This document shows positions 1 through 8,033 of a stretch of 27,453 nt of DNA, piece after piece. Under the pieces are notes generated by a model. It did not search any database. It saw only the letters and a program-made list of their open reading frames with translations, and had not been told where the DNA came from. The stretch is from contig JADKIC010000040.1 of NCBI GenBank assembly GCA_016721435.1, positions 1 to 27,453 of the forward strand, written 5' to 3'. The translations under genes and the position numbers were made by a program. Origin of the DNA: Bacteroidota bacterium. GTDB lineage: Bacteria > Bacteroidota > Bacteroidia > AKYH767-A > OLB10. Within the stretch, counting starts at the first letter, position 1. Every line of letters starts with the position of its first letter.

Positions 1-123
1 ATCTGTGGTACCAATAAATCCTGTGGTGGGATTGGTCCCTGTATTACTGGATAAATTCCAGATTGCGAATGTGCAGCTACTTGTAAAAATAGCAGGACAA
101 CTTCGTGGTGTAGAGGGTGATTT
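1..123 (-). other. Possible fragment of a secreted protein, edge-truncated
   Basis: A minus-strand frame is open from a TGA at 124-126 down to the window edge. It has no start codon. The reading is rich in Ser, Thr, Pro and Asn with two Cys (for example SSNTGTNPTTGFIGTTD), a composition common in Bacteroidota surface proteins. A plus-strand frame (2-154) is also open but looks less natural. The flanking DNA is decayed, so this may be a pseudogene remnant. No family is recognised. Confidence 0.2.
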
Positions 124-506
124 TCATAGGTTGAAATATATGTTTTAATAGGTTGTTTCTATGACAGCAGAACTCTGAATAGAGGAAAGAGCTATAAATT
201 TACTGAAACTAATTCGAACCTGCAAGAAAGTGGCAAAGGGCAGTAAAAATGATACCATATTCCCTTTATTTAGCCCGGGTGAGATTTAATCTCTGCGCAC
301 CGAGGAGTCGATTTTGGAAATTCATACGAGTAGTTCATTTAGCAGATTTGAAGAGGTATAGGTAAATCTTTGTATATTTGAAACTCATTCTTAATCTTAC
401 TAATCCTTATTTACCTTCACTTATGCGTAGTATTATTTCAATCTGATTGCGTGGTTAGTGTTTATCCTACAGCTCAGTTTCCAAATCCCATTCTTGGTAA
501 AAGACA
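124..506. other. Intergenic or decayed DNA without a recognisable gene
   Basis: No reading frame of useful length, RNA gene or clear promoter was seen here. The sequence lies between an open fragment at the window edge and the ELWxxDGT pseudogene, and may belong to the same decayed stretch. Confidence 0.4.
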
Positions 507-2085
507 TTGCTCCGCTTCCATGGTGCAAGACCGGATAATTTTTCAGCGCTAAATCCAGCCAGCTATTATTTCAGCAATAATACATCGGCTCCAGTACCAA
601 CAGAGAATTATCCACCACGGATAACAACGAATGGAACTCAATTACCCCTTGATATTATTCCCGGCAATAGTTCGTCAAGCCCGACCGGCTGATTGCTATT
701 GAGGAAGTCTATTCGGTAGTTGCAGATAATACTTCGGGGTTCTTGTCTACCGCTCCTGAAGTGATTTTGAACGATAGTAGTACCTATTCCTGTTTCTCCA
801 GCCACTACCTCATATGGCTTTACTTTGAAAACACCTGGTCTATAGGGCGAAGGATTATTTCTAGAGTACCATGGAGAGGTCTATTTCGTTGGATTGAAAG
901 ATTCACTAACAACAATGCGGCCATCTTTAAGACGGATGGCACTACTTCCGGCACCGGATGGGTAAAGAATTGCCCAACACTACGGAGTCAACCGGGTTTG
1001 GCGCTAAATTCAGCAATTTAACGACACCATCATTTTAGCGGTACAACCGGCTGGTGGTGCTGGCGGAGAATTTGCAGGTCTGATCGACTTCCGCCAAGGT
1101 ATTTTTAGTCGTGCCAATCAGTCTTTATATGCTAAAGATGGCGTGAGAGCTGTGATAATAAATGTATTTTCATGGGGAATCCTTTTGACAAAGTGGCGGA
1201 GAACCCTCTGCGACCGATGGTACAGCAAGTGGAAGTACATTTGAATTGGTTGACTTAAGAACAGATCTTATTGTTTGATCTAACCTTCGGCTTGTGAAGG
1301 ATCAATGTAAAGACTTGTTCCCTTGCTTCTCCTAACAGTGAACAGTGCCGTATTGTATGCTGTGGATAGTTTATTTTGGTGTTAATGTAATACCAATTCC
1401 CTCCTCAGTTTCTCCTCTCTTAGCCTTGCTTATACTGCTGACGTTGTTTACCTTTAACAATACGGTTTTATTTAAAGGGGAGGTGATGAAGGAATGGGCA
1501 TGAATTATGGAAATCTGATGGTACTATTGGTGGAAACAGGCCTTCTTATATATTAATCCGGGCGCGGTGATGGAAACCCTCATTCATTTGTGGAATACTG
1601 CAATGAGGGGGTATTTATTGCTCAGAATCCAACCACAGGTACAGCCCAGGTACTCTATAGCCAGATGTACCTAGGGGGCACTCTCTTGGCTGTCTGCCTT
1701 ATTTCTAATCGCCTGAGGGACTTCTGGAATTACTGCAAAGGTGTATTAAATAATGTGCTTATTTTTCCTGGTCAATATGATGTTAATTTGGGCGAGGAAC
1801 TTTTTAGTAGTTATGCTGCTTCCCAGCTACCGGAATAACAAATTTCTGCCGATGGTATAGCATGTGTCTTCTTTCCCAACCCCGTAACAAACAAGGATTG
1901 AAGTAATATTCAATAAAGAAAGTGTATTAAATATTCGATTGTTTGATGTTATAAGCCATTTGGATAGCATCATCCGATTTTGAACGTGTCATCGTGCATA
2001 ATCGATATTAGCAATCTGGAGAGTGGCATTTATTTTTGGAATTTGAATCGATGCGAATCGTAAAACAGTTAAGTTAGGTGAAAGA
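507..2085 (+). pseudogene. Decayed ELWxxDGT-repeat protein with T9SS sorting tail
   Basis: Short pieces in changing frames belong to one secreted protein. Three repeat signatures are visible: an IFKTDGTTSGT piece near 923-955, an ATDGTASGS piece near 1210-1236, and GHELWKSDGT at 1496-1525, an exact ELWxxDGT motif. The 3' end resembles a type A T9SS sorting domain: FFPNPVTN near 1868-1895, a beta-strand-like VLNIRLFDV piece, then DISNLESGIYFWNL near 2005-2050. No frame stays open for more than about 90 codons, and frameshifts occur roughly every 50-150 bp. Intact relatives are large exported beta-propeller-like proteins attached or released through the T9SS. The start is uncertain; the boundaries mark the first and last pieces I can tie to it. 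It is either a true pseudogene or very poorly read sequence. Confidence 0.6.
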
Positions 2086-2324
2086 ATAATATCATGCTTT
2101 AAGTATGGTATTATAGATCTAAAAGTCCATAACTTTGCTTTCTATGTTAGAAGTCAATTTGATCCGGTGTATTTCTGCATTCGTTCAGCTTATGATCATA
2201 TTGTTTGTCCGGTGGATGTGAGTATTCGAATATTTATGGATCTGTCGGTGCAATTTAATTCATAAAATATTTGTAATCTTTATCGACTTTCTAAGTATTT
2301 GAATTTCCTCGTTTGTTAAAAGCT

Positions 2325-2332
2325 TAAATTTG
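2325..2332 (+). promoter_or_regulatory. Candidate -7 element TAAATTTG
   Basis: The sequence matches the Bacteroidota -7 consensus TAnnTTTG, 41 bp upstream of the ATG at 2373. A TTG lies at 2299-2301, but the 23-bp spacing is longer than the usual 19-20. The call therefore rests mainly on the -7 match and position. Confidence 0.35.
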
Positions 2333-2372
2333 TCACTTGACTTTAGACTCCACTATTTAATTCGTTATTAAA

Positions 2373-3568
2373 ATGAAAAAATTACAGTTTATATATTTCT
2401 TTTTCACTCTCATTAATGCCATTCTCCGGCAAAGCAATGGCTTCCTCAGGCAAGGAAGGGTTCTTCAGCGATGTTGCAAACCGTGTTTTTACAGATCCAG
2501 TGACAGGATATTGTTCCGGGTAACGGTGGCGTGATTCTAAAAACTACCAACGGTGGGGCGAATTGGATTTCTCAAAATTCCGGGACTACTAACGATCTTT
2601 TCGAAGTGTATTTCCCTGCCCCCGATACCGGTTATGCAGTGGGTTGGCTCGGAACTATTGTCAAGACAACAGATGGTGGGCAAAACTGGGATACGCTCAC
2701 TTCAGGTAACTACACTTCAGTTCAATTGTTTGTTTTTTACAGATGTCAATACCGGTTATGCGGTGGGTGGTTCAGGATCACAGAGCATAGAATTGATAAT
2801 GAAAACGACAGATGGCGGGCAAACTGGACCCAACAAACCAATGGCAGTTACAAGCAGTTGTCGGGGGTACATTTCCCTGCCGTGGATACCGGGTATGCCG
2901 TAGGAAATACAGGTACTATTCTCAAGACAGTAGATGGTGGCAATGTATGGTCTCCTCAAACAAGCGGGACAACAAGCCTCCTTCGCTCTGTACAGTTTAT
3001 TGATACAGACACCGGCTATACCGTAGGTGCTTCCGGAAAAATATTGAAAACCATCAATGGCGGTCAGACATGGACTTCACAAATCAGTGGAACCTTTAAC
3101 ACGCTTTTCTCTGTTTATTTCATCGATGCACAAAACGGAATTATCGTTGGGGACAATGGAACAATTCTTCAAACAACAAATGGTGGTGGCAATTGGATTC
3201 CTCAAACCAATGGAACAGGAAACTTATTACTCTATGTCCATTTCATAGGGAATACCGGATTTGCTGTCGGGGAAAGTGGTACAATTTTAAAAACGATGCT
3301 TTCGGTAGATCTCCCCGAACTTTCTCAAACTACATTCTCGCTTTACCCTAATCCCACATCGAATGGGTTCACCCTACAATCGGATCAGAAACTCATGAGT
3401 AACGCGGTGCTTTATATTTATAGCAGGGAAGGTAAGCAAATACAGGAAGAACATTTTTCATCGGAAAGCCCATACACGGACATCAGCAACCTGGAGAATG
3501 GTCTCTATCTGGTGGAACTGAGGTGGGAGAATGGAAGTATACGTCAACGTTTAATTGTAAACAGATAA
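2373..3568 (+). CDS. YCF48/BNR-like repeat protein with T9SS sorting domain (frameshifted)
   Basis: A secreted repeat protein of roughly 398 residues once the frame is repaired. It starts MKKLQFIYFFFTLI, a lysine-plus-hydrophobic signal peptide. Six to seven repeats of about 43 residues follow, each with a VxFxDxxTGYAVG strand and an ILKTTDGGxxW strand, as in YCF48/BNR-type propellers. The end is a type A sorting domain (FSLYPNPTSNGFTL, then ISNLENGLYLVEL). The longest open piece is 2531-3568. Frame breaks lie between about 2440 and 2525 and at two compensating sites: one T too many in the T6 run near 2731-2736 and one A too few near 2821-2824. Repairing these two restores VFTDVNTGYAVG and DGGQNWTQQT. 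The expected location is the cell surface or medium; the ligand is unknown. The ATG at 2373 was chosen for the signal peptide and the upstream -7 element. Confidence 0.7.
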
Positions 3569-3597
3569 ACAGAATCCGGTTGGGTTGAAATTAATGC

Positions 3598-3605
3598 TAT
3601 ATTTG
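3598..3605 (+). promoter_or_regulatory. Candidate -7 element TATATTTG
   Basis: An exact TAnnTTTG match lies just after the T9SS gene. Transcription would begin near 3612. That puts the ATG at 3608 at or before the transcript start and favours the in-frame ATG at 3641 for the Tat-signal protein. No well-spaced TTG is seen. Confidence 0.4.
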
Positions 3606-3640
3606 TAATGAATGCTAAGAAAAGTACAACATCAACTACT

Positions 3641-3994
3641 ATGACTGACGAAACTACCTCCAGACGAAATTTCCTGCAGAACTTAGGTTTAACAGCAGGC
3701 TCAGTGCTATTGGCTACAACAGGTCTGGCAAAATCTATAGATCCTGAAAGCATAAAAAATTGAATCCTCGAGCAGCAGGCTTTTATGAATCGCTACGGAC
3801 TTTGGATGGATGATTTCATTGAAGTGATTCGCATCCAGAAGACGGATAGAAATAATGAAGAGAACAATAAGAAAATGATTATCCTTACCGAAGAAGCCGA
3901 GAAAATTAAACCGGAACTGGCTGTACACATGAAAGATGAAACATTTTCATTGATTTATATTGCTTCCGTACAACGAATGAGCAACGAGATTTGA
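3641..3994 (+). CDS. Small Tat-signal protein (frame broken near 3755-3772)
   Basis: The N-terminus MTDETTSRRNFLQNLGLTAG is a textbook twin-arginine signal (SRRNFL, then a hydrophobic stretch ending in LAKS), so the product is exported folded by Tat. The rest is a helical, charged domain of about 70 residues (FMNRYGLWMDDFIEVIRIQKT ... KDETFSLIYIASVQRM). As written, an in-frame TGA interrupts it at 3761-3763. Adding one A to the A6 run at 3754-3759 and removing one C near 3768 changes the junction to IKKLNPEQQAFM, which reads through naturally. The two indels compensate, so both halves share a frame. I know no function for this family. The ATG at 3608 is an alternative start giving 11 more residues. 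Confidence 0.6.
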
Positions 3995-4149
3995 AGAGTG
4001 TAATTCATCTTTTGTGTTTTTTAATCATTTCTAGGTTTGTCGATCTGGTAAAATTGGTTGCTTAGGATAGTATTGTTTGTAACTTTACCGGGGAAAATCA
4101 CGGACATTAAGGTGCAAATGTTTTTTTATTCATGCCAAGAAGCTATGAA

Positions 4150-4211
4150 TGATGTAACATTTTTCTAAAATTATGTAATACAGTCTCCATTTTTACTTAT
4201 CATTTTTGCAG
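4150..4211 (+). promoter_or_regulatory. Shared-layout promoter A (direct repeats plus TTTTG)
   Basis: TGATGTAAC (4150-4158), 12 bp, TTATGTAAT (4171-4179), 24 bp, then TTTTGCAG (4204-4211). The layout matches three other promoters in the window, with identical spacing at the cupin gene. The downstream repeat sits where a -33 element should be, and the -7 lacks its TA, suggesting dependence on an activator. It precedes the ATG at 4244 by about 33 bp. Confidence 0.6.
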
Positions 4212-4243
4212 GTCAATACTTTTGTTAAAACCATATCTAGAAA

Positions 4244-4528
4244 ATGTATAAAAATCATAGCGATAGTAGCTACAGAAAAGTTGAAGATAAATCAGATCCG
4301 AAAACAAACGAAGATTTTAACCGGAAGAAACCTCATCCGGCAGATCCTAATCAAAAGGATCAGGACCCTGACGAAGGCAATGCGGAGATCAATAAAAAGG
4401 AGATAGATGAGCGAATTGCTGAAAAGGCTATACGAGAACCTCTCCTTGACACTGACCTCGTAATCTCTGGCAAAAAAACAGAAAAGGAAGTTGATCCTGA
4501 CGGTATCGAGGATACAGTAGCATTTTAA
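4244..4528 (+). CDS. Small, highly charged hypothetical protein (94 aa)
   Basis: The product is hydrophilic throughout and rich in Asp, Glu, Lys, Asn and Pro, with no signal peptide, membrane segment or Cys. The middle (KPHPADPNQKDQDPDEGN) looks disordered, and the C-terminus is acidic and ends in TVAF. No family is recognised. It has its own promoter of the layout shared with the YtxH, cupin and 12810 genes, so a role in the same response, probably stress or stationary phase, is inferred from context only. The start fits the promoter position and an A-rich leader. The gene runs alone; after it come only a weak hairpin near 4535-4553 and then the IS30 element. Confidence 0.6.
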   Translation: MYKNHSDSSYRKVEDKSDPKTNEDFNRKKPHPADPNQKDQDPDEGNAEINKKEIDERIAEKAIREPLLDTDLVISGKKTEKEVDPDGIEDTVAF

Positions 4529-4711
4529 GTATTTGTGATTGATTGCATGGATCACCACTTTTTAGTTGCCACTAAAAGTCAGGGGAAATTTTCAAAACTC
4601 ATTTTCATTGGATAGGCGGTAGTTTATTCAATATGCGAGGATTGAAGGAGATAATAACAAATCATGAATTTATTTATGGAGTTGAAAAAAGCATGAATTA
4701 GAAGTATCTAA

Positions 4712-4732
4712 GTTCAACTAATAAGTGCAATT
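4712..4732. repeat. Left terminal inverted repeat of the IS30 element
   Basis: The sequence begins GTTCAACTAATAAGTGCAAT. It matches the reverse complement of 5803-5823 at 19 of 21 positions. It contains the TGA stop of the transposase (4714-4716, minus strand). Confidence 0.85.
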
Positions 4733-5724
4733 TTTTCTGAGAAGACTTGGTTAGGTGTTTTATAGTTAAATTTTCTGACTGGACGATTGTTAATTATAGT
4801 TTCTACTTCCTTTACTCTTTCTGTTGTTACCTTGGTTAGATCAGTCTTCTTTGGAAAGAATCTCCTAATAACTCCGATTCTGTTTTCTACTGTCCCTTTA
4901 TCTTGTGAGGTATATGGTCGAGTAAAATAAGTTGTTGCATTGAGATGCTTTCCTATAGCCAAATGTTGACTAAAGGCCTGATCATTATCAAAGGTAAGAG
5001 TTTTTATTACACCGCGCATTGGTCGTAATCGTTTTTTAACACCTTGTTTTACTAGTTCACTCTCCTTAGATGGTAGTAGTTGTAATCGCGTCATTAAAGA
5101 GGCTCGGTCTGTCATTACCAGTAGAGCTCCTTGGTGACTTTTCCCCATCATTAAATCGATTTCAAAATCGCCTAGTCGTTTTCGTTTAGCCACTACTGCC
5201 GGTCTTTGTTCTATGGATACCCTATTAAGAATCAAGCCTCGACTATCTCTCCTTAAGCCTCTTTTTCTCCGTCGTTTTCCATGTGCCAAGTGCCTATACA
5301 GACCTTGATATTTAATGTCCTTTCGATGGTGACTTTGTTTGCAATGCCAGATCCATTTATAGATGGTCTCATGGCTTACAAATTCTCCGTATAGTCGTTT
5401 GCCTTCAACATAGATTAGCTCTGGGCTAAACTTATATTGAATTAACCACTCTCGTGCCTTTAGTTTATACTCTTCTGTTAATCTTATATGTTTGGGTTTA
5501 TACCGGTGTCGGATCAGGGTCTTTCGCTGCGCGTTCATGGCTGAGTAGACTTTGGCGCCACGCCCCCGTTGAGCTGTATTTCGCTTTATCTCCCGACTTA
5601 TGGTAGATGGTGATTTGCCGATAATTATGGCAATTTCCTTTTGTTTGGCACCATTTCGCAGTAATGCTTCAATCTGATACCTTTGTTCCTGGCTGAGTTG
5701 ATTGTAGTTTTTAGACATAGACAC
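4714..5724 (-). CDS. IS30-family transposase
   Basis: A 336-residue DDE transposase of usual IS30 length. Residues 8-50 form a helix-turn-helix for end recognition (LSQEQRYQIEALL ... KSPSTISREIKRN), the family's hallmark start. The catalytic core shows D190 in FEIDLMMGK, D246 in LTFDND and E280 in KGTVENRIG, followed by the usual NNRPVRKFNYKTP block. It moves the surrounding element by cutting at the 21-bp inverted repeats. The frame is unbroken, unlike many neighbours. Translation may start at Met1 or Met3 (MSMSKN). The promoter is probably inside the right end, beyond the 5748-5792 hairpin. Confidence 0.93.
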   Translation of the reverse strand: MSMSKNYNQLSQEQRYQIEALLRNGAKQKEIAIIIGKSPSTISREIKRNTAQRGRGAKVYSAMNAQRKTLIRHRYKPKHIRLTEEYKLKAREWLIQYKFSPELIYVEGKRLYGEFVSHETIYKWIWHCKQSHHRKDIKYQGLYRHLAHGKRRRKRGLRRDSRGLILNRVSIEQRPAVVAKRKRLGDFEIDLMMGKSHQGALLVMTDRASLMTRLQLLPSKESELVKQGVKKRLRPMRGVIKTLTFDNDQAFSQHLAIGKHLNATTYFTRPYTSQDKGTVENRIGVIRRFFPKKTDLTKVTTERVKEVETIINNRPVRKFNYKTPNQVFSEKIALIS

Positions 5725-5747
5725 TCCAAAGATTGCGCTTCTCAGCC

Positions 5748-5792
5748 AAATTTTCGCCCCAGACCCCTCAAAAGGTCAAGGGGCGAAAATTT
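5748..5792. other. Strong hairpin in the IS30 right end, upstream of the transposase
   Basis: Perfect 13-bp arms AAATTTTCGCCCC (5748-5760) and GGGGCGAAAATTT (5780-5792) enclose 19 bp that contain an inner GACC/GGTC pairing. It lies between the transposase start and the right inverted repeat. It could stop outside transcription entering the transposase or hide its ribosome site; both roles are inferred. Confidence 0.6.
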
Positions 5793-5802
5793 TTATCTTT
5801 GG

Positions 5803-5823
5803 AATTGCACTTATGACTTGAAC
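5803..5823. repeat. Right terminal inverted repeat of the IS30 element
   Basis: AATTGCACTTATGACTTGAAC plays the mirror role to 4712-4732, with two mismatches. Its outer edge is 16 bp from the start codon of the next gene. Confidence 0.85.
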
Positions 5824-5839
5824 ACGGCGTACGTCAAAA

Positions 5840-6736
5840 GTGAAGATTAAAAATATTCTTAACCTGTTTAAACTCGCATTGAAGGAATGGTGGGCGAAAG
5901 ACCCTTTTAAAGAAAGTGCCGTTATCGCCTATTATGCTATATTTTCATTGCCGGGATTGTTGATGGTCATATTAACAATAGCAGGGTATTTTTTTGGACA
6001 AGACGCTGTGAGTGGAAGAATTGCATCGCAGATCACATCCACGTTGGGTCCGGATACGGCGCACCAGGTGGAGGATATAATTGCCAACGGATTCAAATCC
6101 AGAAATTCGATGTTTGCAACGATCATCGGAATCCTTACTATTTTGGTGGGTGCAACCGGTGTATTTGTAGAGTTTCAGAAATCCCTGAATAGCATTTGGG
6201 GAGTGAAGCGCGATATCACGAAGTCCGGTTTTCTACGTTTAGTGAAGGAGCGGGTTTTTTCTTTCGGACTCATCATTTCTGTAGCTTTTATTTTGATTGT
6301 TTCCCTTGTCATATCGGCCACCATCGCAGCATTGAGCAGCTGGGTGGTGAGTAATTTTTCAGAAACCGTGCTCTCTATTTTACAATTTGTAAATGCCGTT
6401 TTATCCTTGTGTATTCTGGCCGGATTGTTTGCGCTCATGTTCAAAATAATTCCCGATGCGAAGATAAAATGGAGTCATGTAGGATTGGGGTCTATTGTTA
6501 CGGCATTGTTATTCGAGCTGGGTAAGTTTACATTAGGTATATATTTCAGCAGTGCAGATCCCGGATCCGGTTATGGAGCTGCAGGATCGGTCATTTTAAT
6601 TTTGCTATGGGTTTCCTATTCATCTATGATCGTTTTTTATGGAGCAGAGTTTACTTATGCTTATGCATTGTGGAAAGAAGGTAAAATAGTGCCGGCCGCA
6701 TATGCTGAAAAGGTACCCGCTAAGTTGAACACTTAA
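5840..6736 (+). CDS. YihY/BrkB-family membrane protein
   Basis: A 298-residue inner-membrane protein with about six hydrophobic segments: near residues 28-50 (AYYAIFSLPGLLMVILTIAG), 95-115, 137-165, 180-205, 215-235 and 245-270. The AYYAIFSLPG start, the FQKSLNSIWGV block and the GYGAAGSVILILLWVSYSSMIVFYGAEF block are typical of the YihY/BrkB family, once misnamed RNase BN. The transport or envelope function is not firmly known. The start is a GTG with no obvious ribosome site, because the IS30 element ends 16 bp upstream. The original start or promoter may have been displaced, and any expression may depend on the IS end. Confidence 0.88.
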   Translation: MKIKNILNLFKLALKEWWAKDPFKESAVIAYYAIFSLPGLLMVILTIAGYFFGQDAVSGRIASQITSTLGPDTAHQVEDIIANGFKSRNSMFATIIGILTILVGATGVFVEFQKSLNSIWGVKRDITKSGFLRLVKERVFSFGLIISVAFILIVSLVISATIAALSSWVVSNFSETVLSILQFVNAVLSLCILAGLFALMFKIIPDAKIKWSHVGLGSIVTALLFELGKFTLGIYFSSADPGSGYGAAGSVILILLWVSYSSMIVFYGAEFTYAYALWKEGKIVPAAYAEKVPAKLNT

Positions 6737-6789
6737 GACCATTTTAACGCAACTTTCAAATCCATTTGCCCTTCGAAATTATGTGTGAA

Positions 6790-6847
6790 TTGTATAAGTA
6801 ATTTTTTGAATTGTGTAATGCAAATTTATGGGATGTTTCGACCTTTG
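6790..6847 (+). promoter_or_regulatory. Shared-layout promoter B, for the YtxH gene
   Basis: TTGTATAAG (6790-6798), 12 bp, TTGTGTAAT (6811-6819), 23 bp, then CTTTG (6843-6847). The two 9-bp repeats agree at 7 of 9 positions. The layout is that of the promoters at 4150, 12133 and 12720. A leader of about 33 bases precedes the ATG at 6887. Confidence 0.6.
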
Positions 6848-6886
6848 TACTTCAATATTTAACAAACAATTTAAAACTATAAGCAC

Positions 6887-7165
6887 ATGAGCACAGGTAA
6901 GATATTATTAGGCGTAATAGCCGGCGCAGCTGCAGGAGCAGCTATCGCTATCTTGTTTGCACCCGACAAAGGTTCAAATACACGTAAAAAAATTGCATCT
7001 AAAACGACTGACCTGAAGGATGAATTGGTTGATAAGTTCAACGGTTATGTTCAGGGAATGTCAAATCATGTAGAAGCTGCTGCAAATGGTGTAAATAAAG
7101 TCGTGGAAAAAGGTAAAACTGCGATGGACGAAGCTGACAGAAAATTTACGGGTTATACGAAGTAA
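6887..7165 (+). CDS. YtxH domain-containing protein (92 aa)
   Basis: A short protein with one N-terminal membrane segment (ILLGVIAGAAAGAAIAILFA, residues 6-25), then the APDKGSNTRKKI motif that marks YtxH, and a long amphipathic helix rich in Lys, Asp and Glu to the end. It should sit in the inner membrane with the helix in the cytoplasm. Homologues are often linked to general stress, but the molecular role is unknown. The gene has its own promoter with the shared direct-repeat layout, and an intrinsic terminator follows directly, so it is monocistronic. Confidence 0.85.
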   Translation: MSTGKILLGVIAGAAAGAAIAILFAPDKGSNTRKKIASKTTDLKDELVDKFNGYVQGMSNHVEAAANGVNKVVEKGKTAMDEADRKFTGYTK

Positions 7166-7180
7166 TTTCTGTATGGTAAA

Positions 7181-7221
7181 CAGAGCGCCGGAGTGAGTCT
7201 AGCGTTCTGCTTTTTTTCTTT
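7181..7221 (+). terminator. Intrinsic terminator after the YtxH gene
   Basis: CAGAGCGC (7181-7188) pairs with GCGTTCTG (7202-7209), with one G-U pair, followed by C and a T7 run. It lies 16 bp after the YtxH stop. Confidence 0.75.
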
Positions 7222-7291
7222 AGAAGGAGCTCTTGAATTGATTTTATGTTCAGAAAAAAAGTATAAATGAATTTAGAATAATGAACTTTCA

Positions 7292-7411
7292 ATGAACAAC
7301 ATATTTAAAGGACTCATTGCAGGATACGGGGCTACGAAGTTAGGGGGTGGTTGCTTCGGCACCATAGTGGTATTCGTTATTATCTGGCTTTTGCTCGGAC
7401 AATGTAATTAA
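7292..7411 (+). CDS. 39-residue membrane peptide
   Basis: MNNIFKGLIAGYGATKLGGG leads into one hydrophobic segment (TIVVFVIIWLLLGQ) and ends in QCN. The Gly-rich N-terminal half and single membrane span resemble the many tiny membrane proteins found beside YtxH-type genes, but I recognise no named family. A terminator separates it from the YtxH gene and another follows 52 bp after its stop, so it forms its own transcription unit. That layout supports it being a real gene despite its size. Confidence 0.55.
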   Translation: MNNIFKGLIAGYGATKLGGGCFGTIVVFVIIWLLLGQCN

Positions 7412-7463
7412 TAATTATGATATGAGGGAGCGGAAGAACAGATTTCTTTGTATAGGTTGATAG

Positions 7464-7505
7464 CAGGTTCTTCTTCATAATTATTTGAAGAAGGGCCTGT
7501 TTTTT
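7464..7505 (+). terminator. Intrinsic terminator after the 39-residue gene
   Basis: A 14-bp stem (7464-7477 with 7486-7499), with two G-U pairs and an 8-base loop, is followed by T6. It is a strong terminator. Confidence 0.8.
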
Positions 7506-8033
7506 GTTATTTAAAAATCATTGGGCGGAAGTAATTTGTCCCGGATTCATGCTTCTGAAATATCATCGTCTGAACGTATTATTACTTTTCAGACATCACG
7601 GATCGATTGCACCTTCCATTAATTTCAGAAAAACAGATAAATTTAACATCTGTTGTATATTATTTGCAAATGACCTGCTGATTTCGAAAAATAATGCTTA
7701 TCTTTTCAAGATATCAGTATGTACATTAGAAAAACGGAAGAAGTATTTAGCTTCGGCAGTGAAAACTTCAAAATTATCCTTATTTTTATACTAATTTATG
7801 ATGAATGCAAAATCAATCCTATTCAATGTAAAAAGGTATTGATTTAGCGAGGCGGTTTAAGATGAAATGAAATGGATTGTGCCATTTCTTTATGAGTTTT
7901 ACTGAAATATTAAAAGAGAAGAAATGCAGAGCGGAATGGAAAAGAACTTTCACTTTTTAAAACAATGGGACTTTAAATTGATCAGTATTAAAAATAGCTG
8001 AGTAACAGTAATTGTTAATGTGCAGGGTAAATA
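7506..8033. other. Intergenic region before the CheB-CheR hybrid
   Basis: I see no convincing gene. A 96-codon frame starting at 7504 begins inside the terminator and has no family features. No TAnnTTTG promoter with a good TTG was found near 8034, so the hybrid gene's promoter is unidentified. Confidence 0.45.

Larger units (their letters stand above)
4712..5823 (-). mobile_element. Complete IS30-family insertion sequence, 1112 bp
   Basis: One transposase gene lies between imperfect 21-bp terminal inverted repeats (two mismatches). The transposase stop codon lies inside the left repeat. A strong hairpin occupies the space upstream of the transposase. Length and organisation fit IS30. I could not identify a target-site duplication: the flanking bases are CTAA on the left and ACGG on the right. 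The element looks intact and potentially active. Confidence 0.88.

Noticed and set aside
3761..3763. Selenocysteine or recoded TGA in the Tat protein
   Set aside because: TGA ends other intact genes here, no SECIS-like hairpin was seen, and two compensating indels explain the stop better.
4708..5827. Target-site duplication of the IS30 element
   Set aside because: The bases outside the two inverted repeats (CTAA and ACGG) do not match at the usual 2-4 bp lengths.
7504..7794. 96-codon plus-strand frame
   Set aside because: It starts inside a strong terminator, has no promoter or family features, and its codon pattern is unlike the neighbours.
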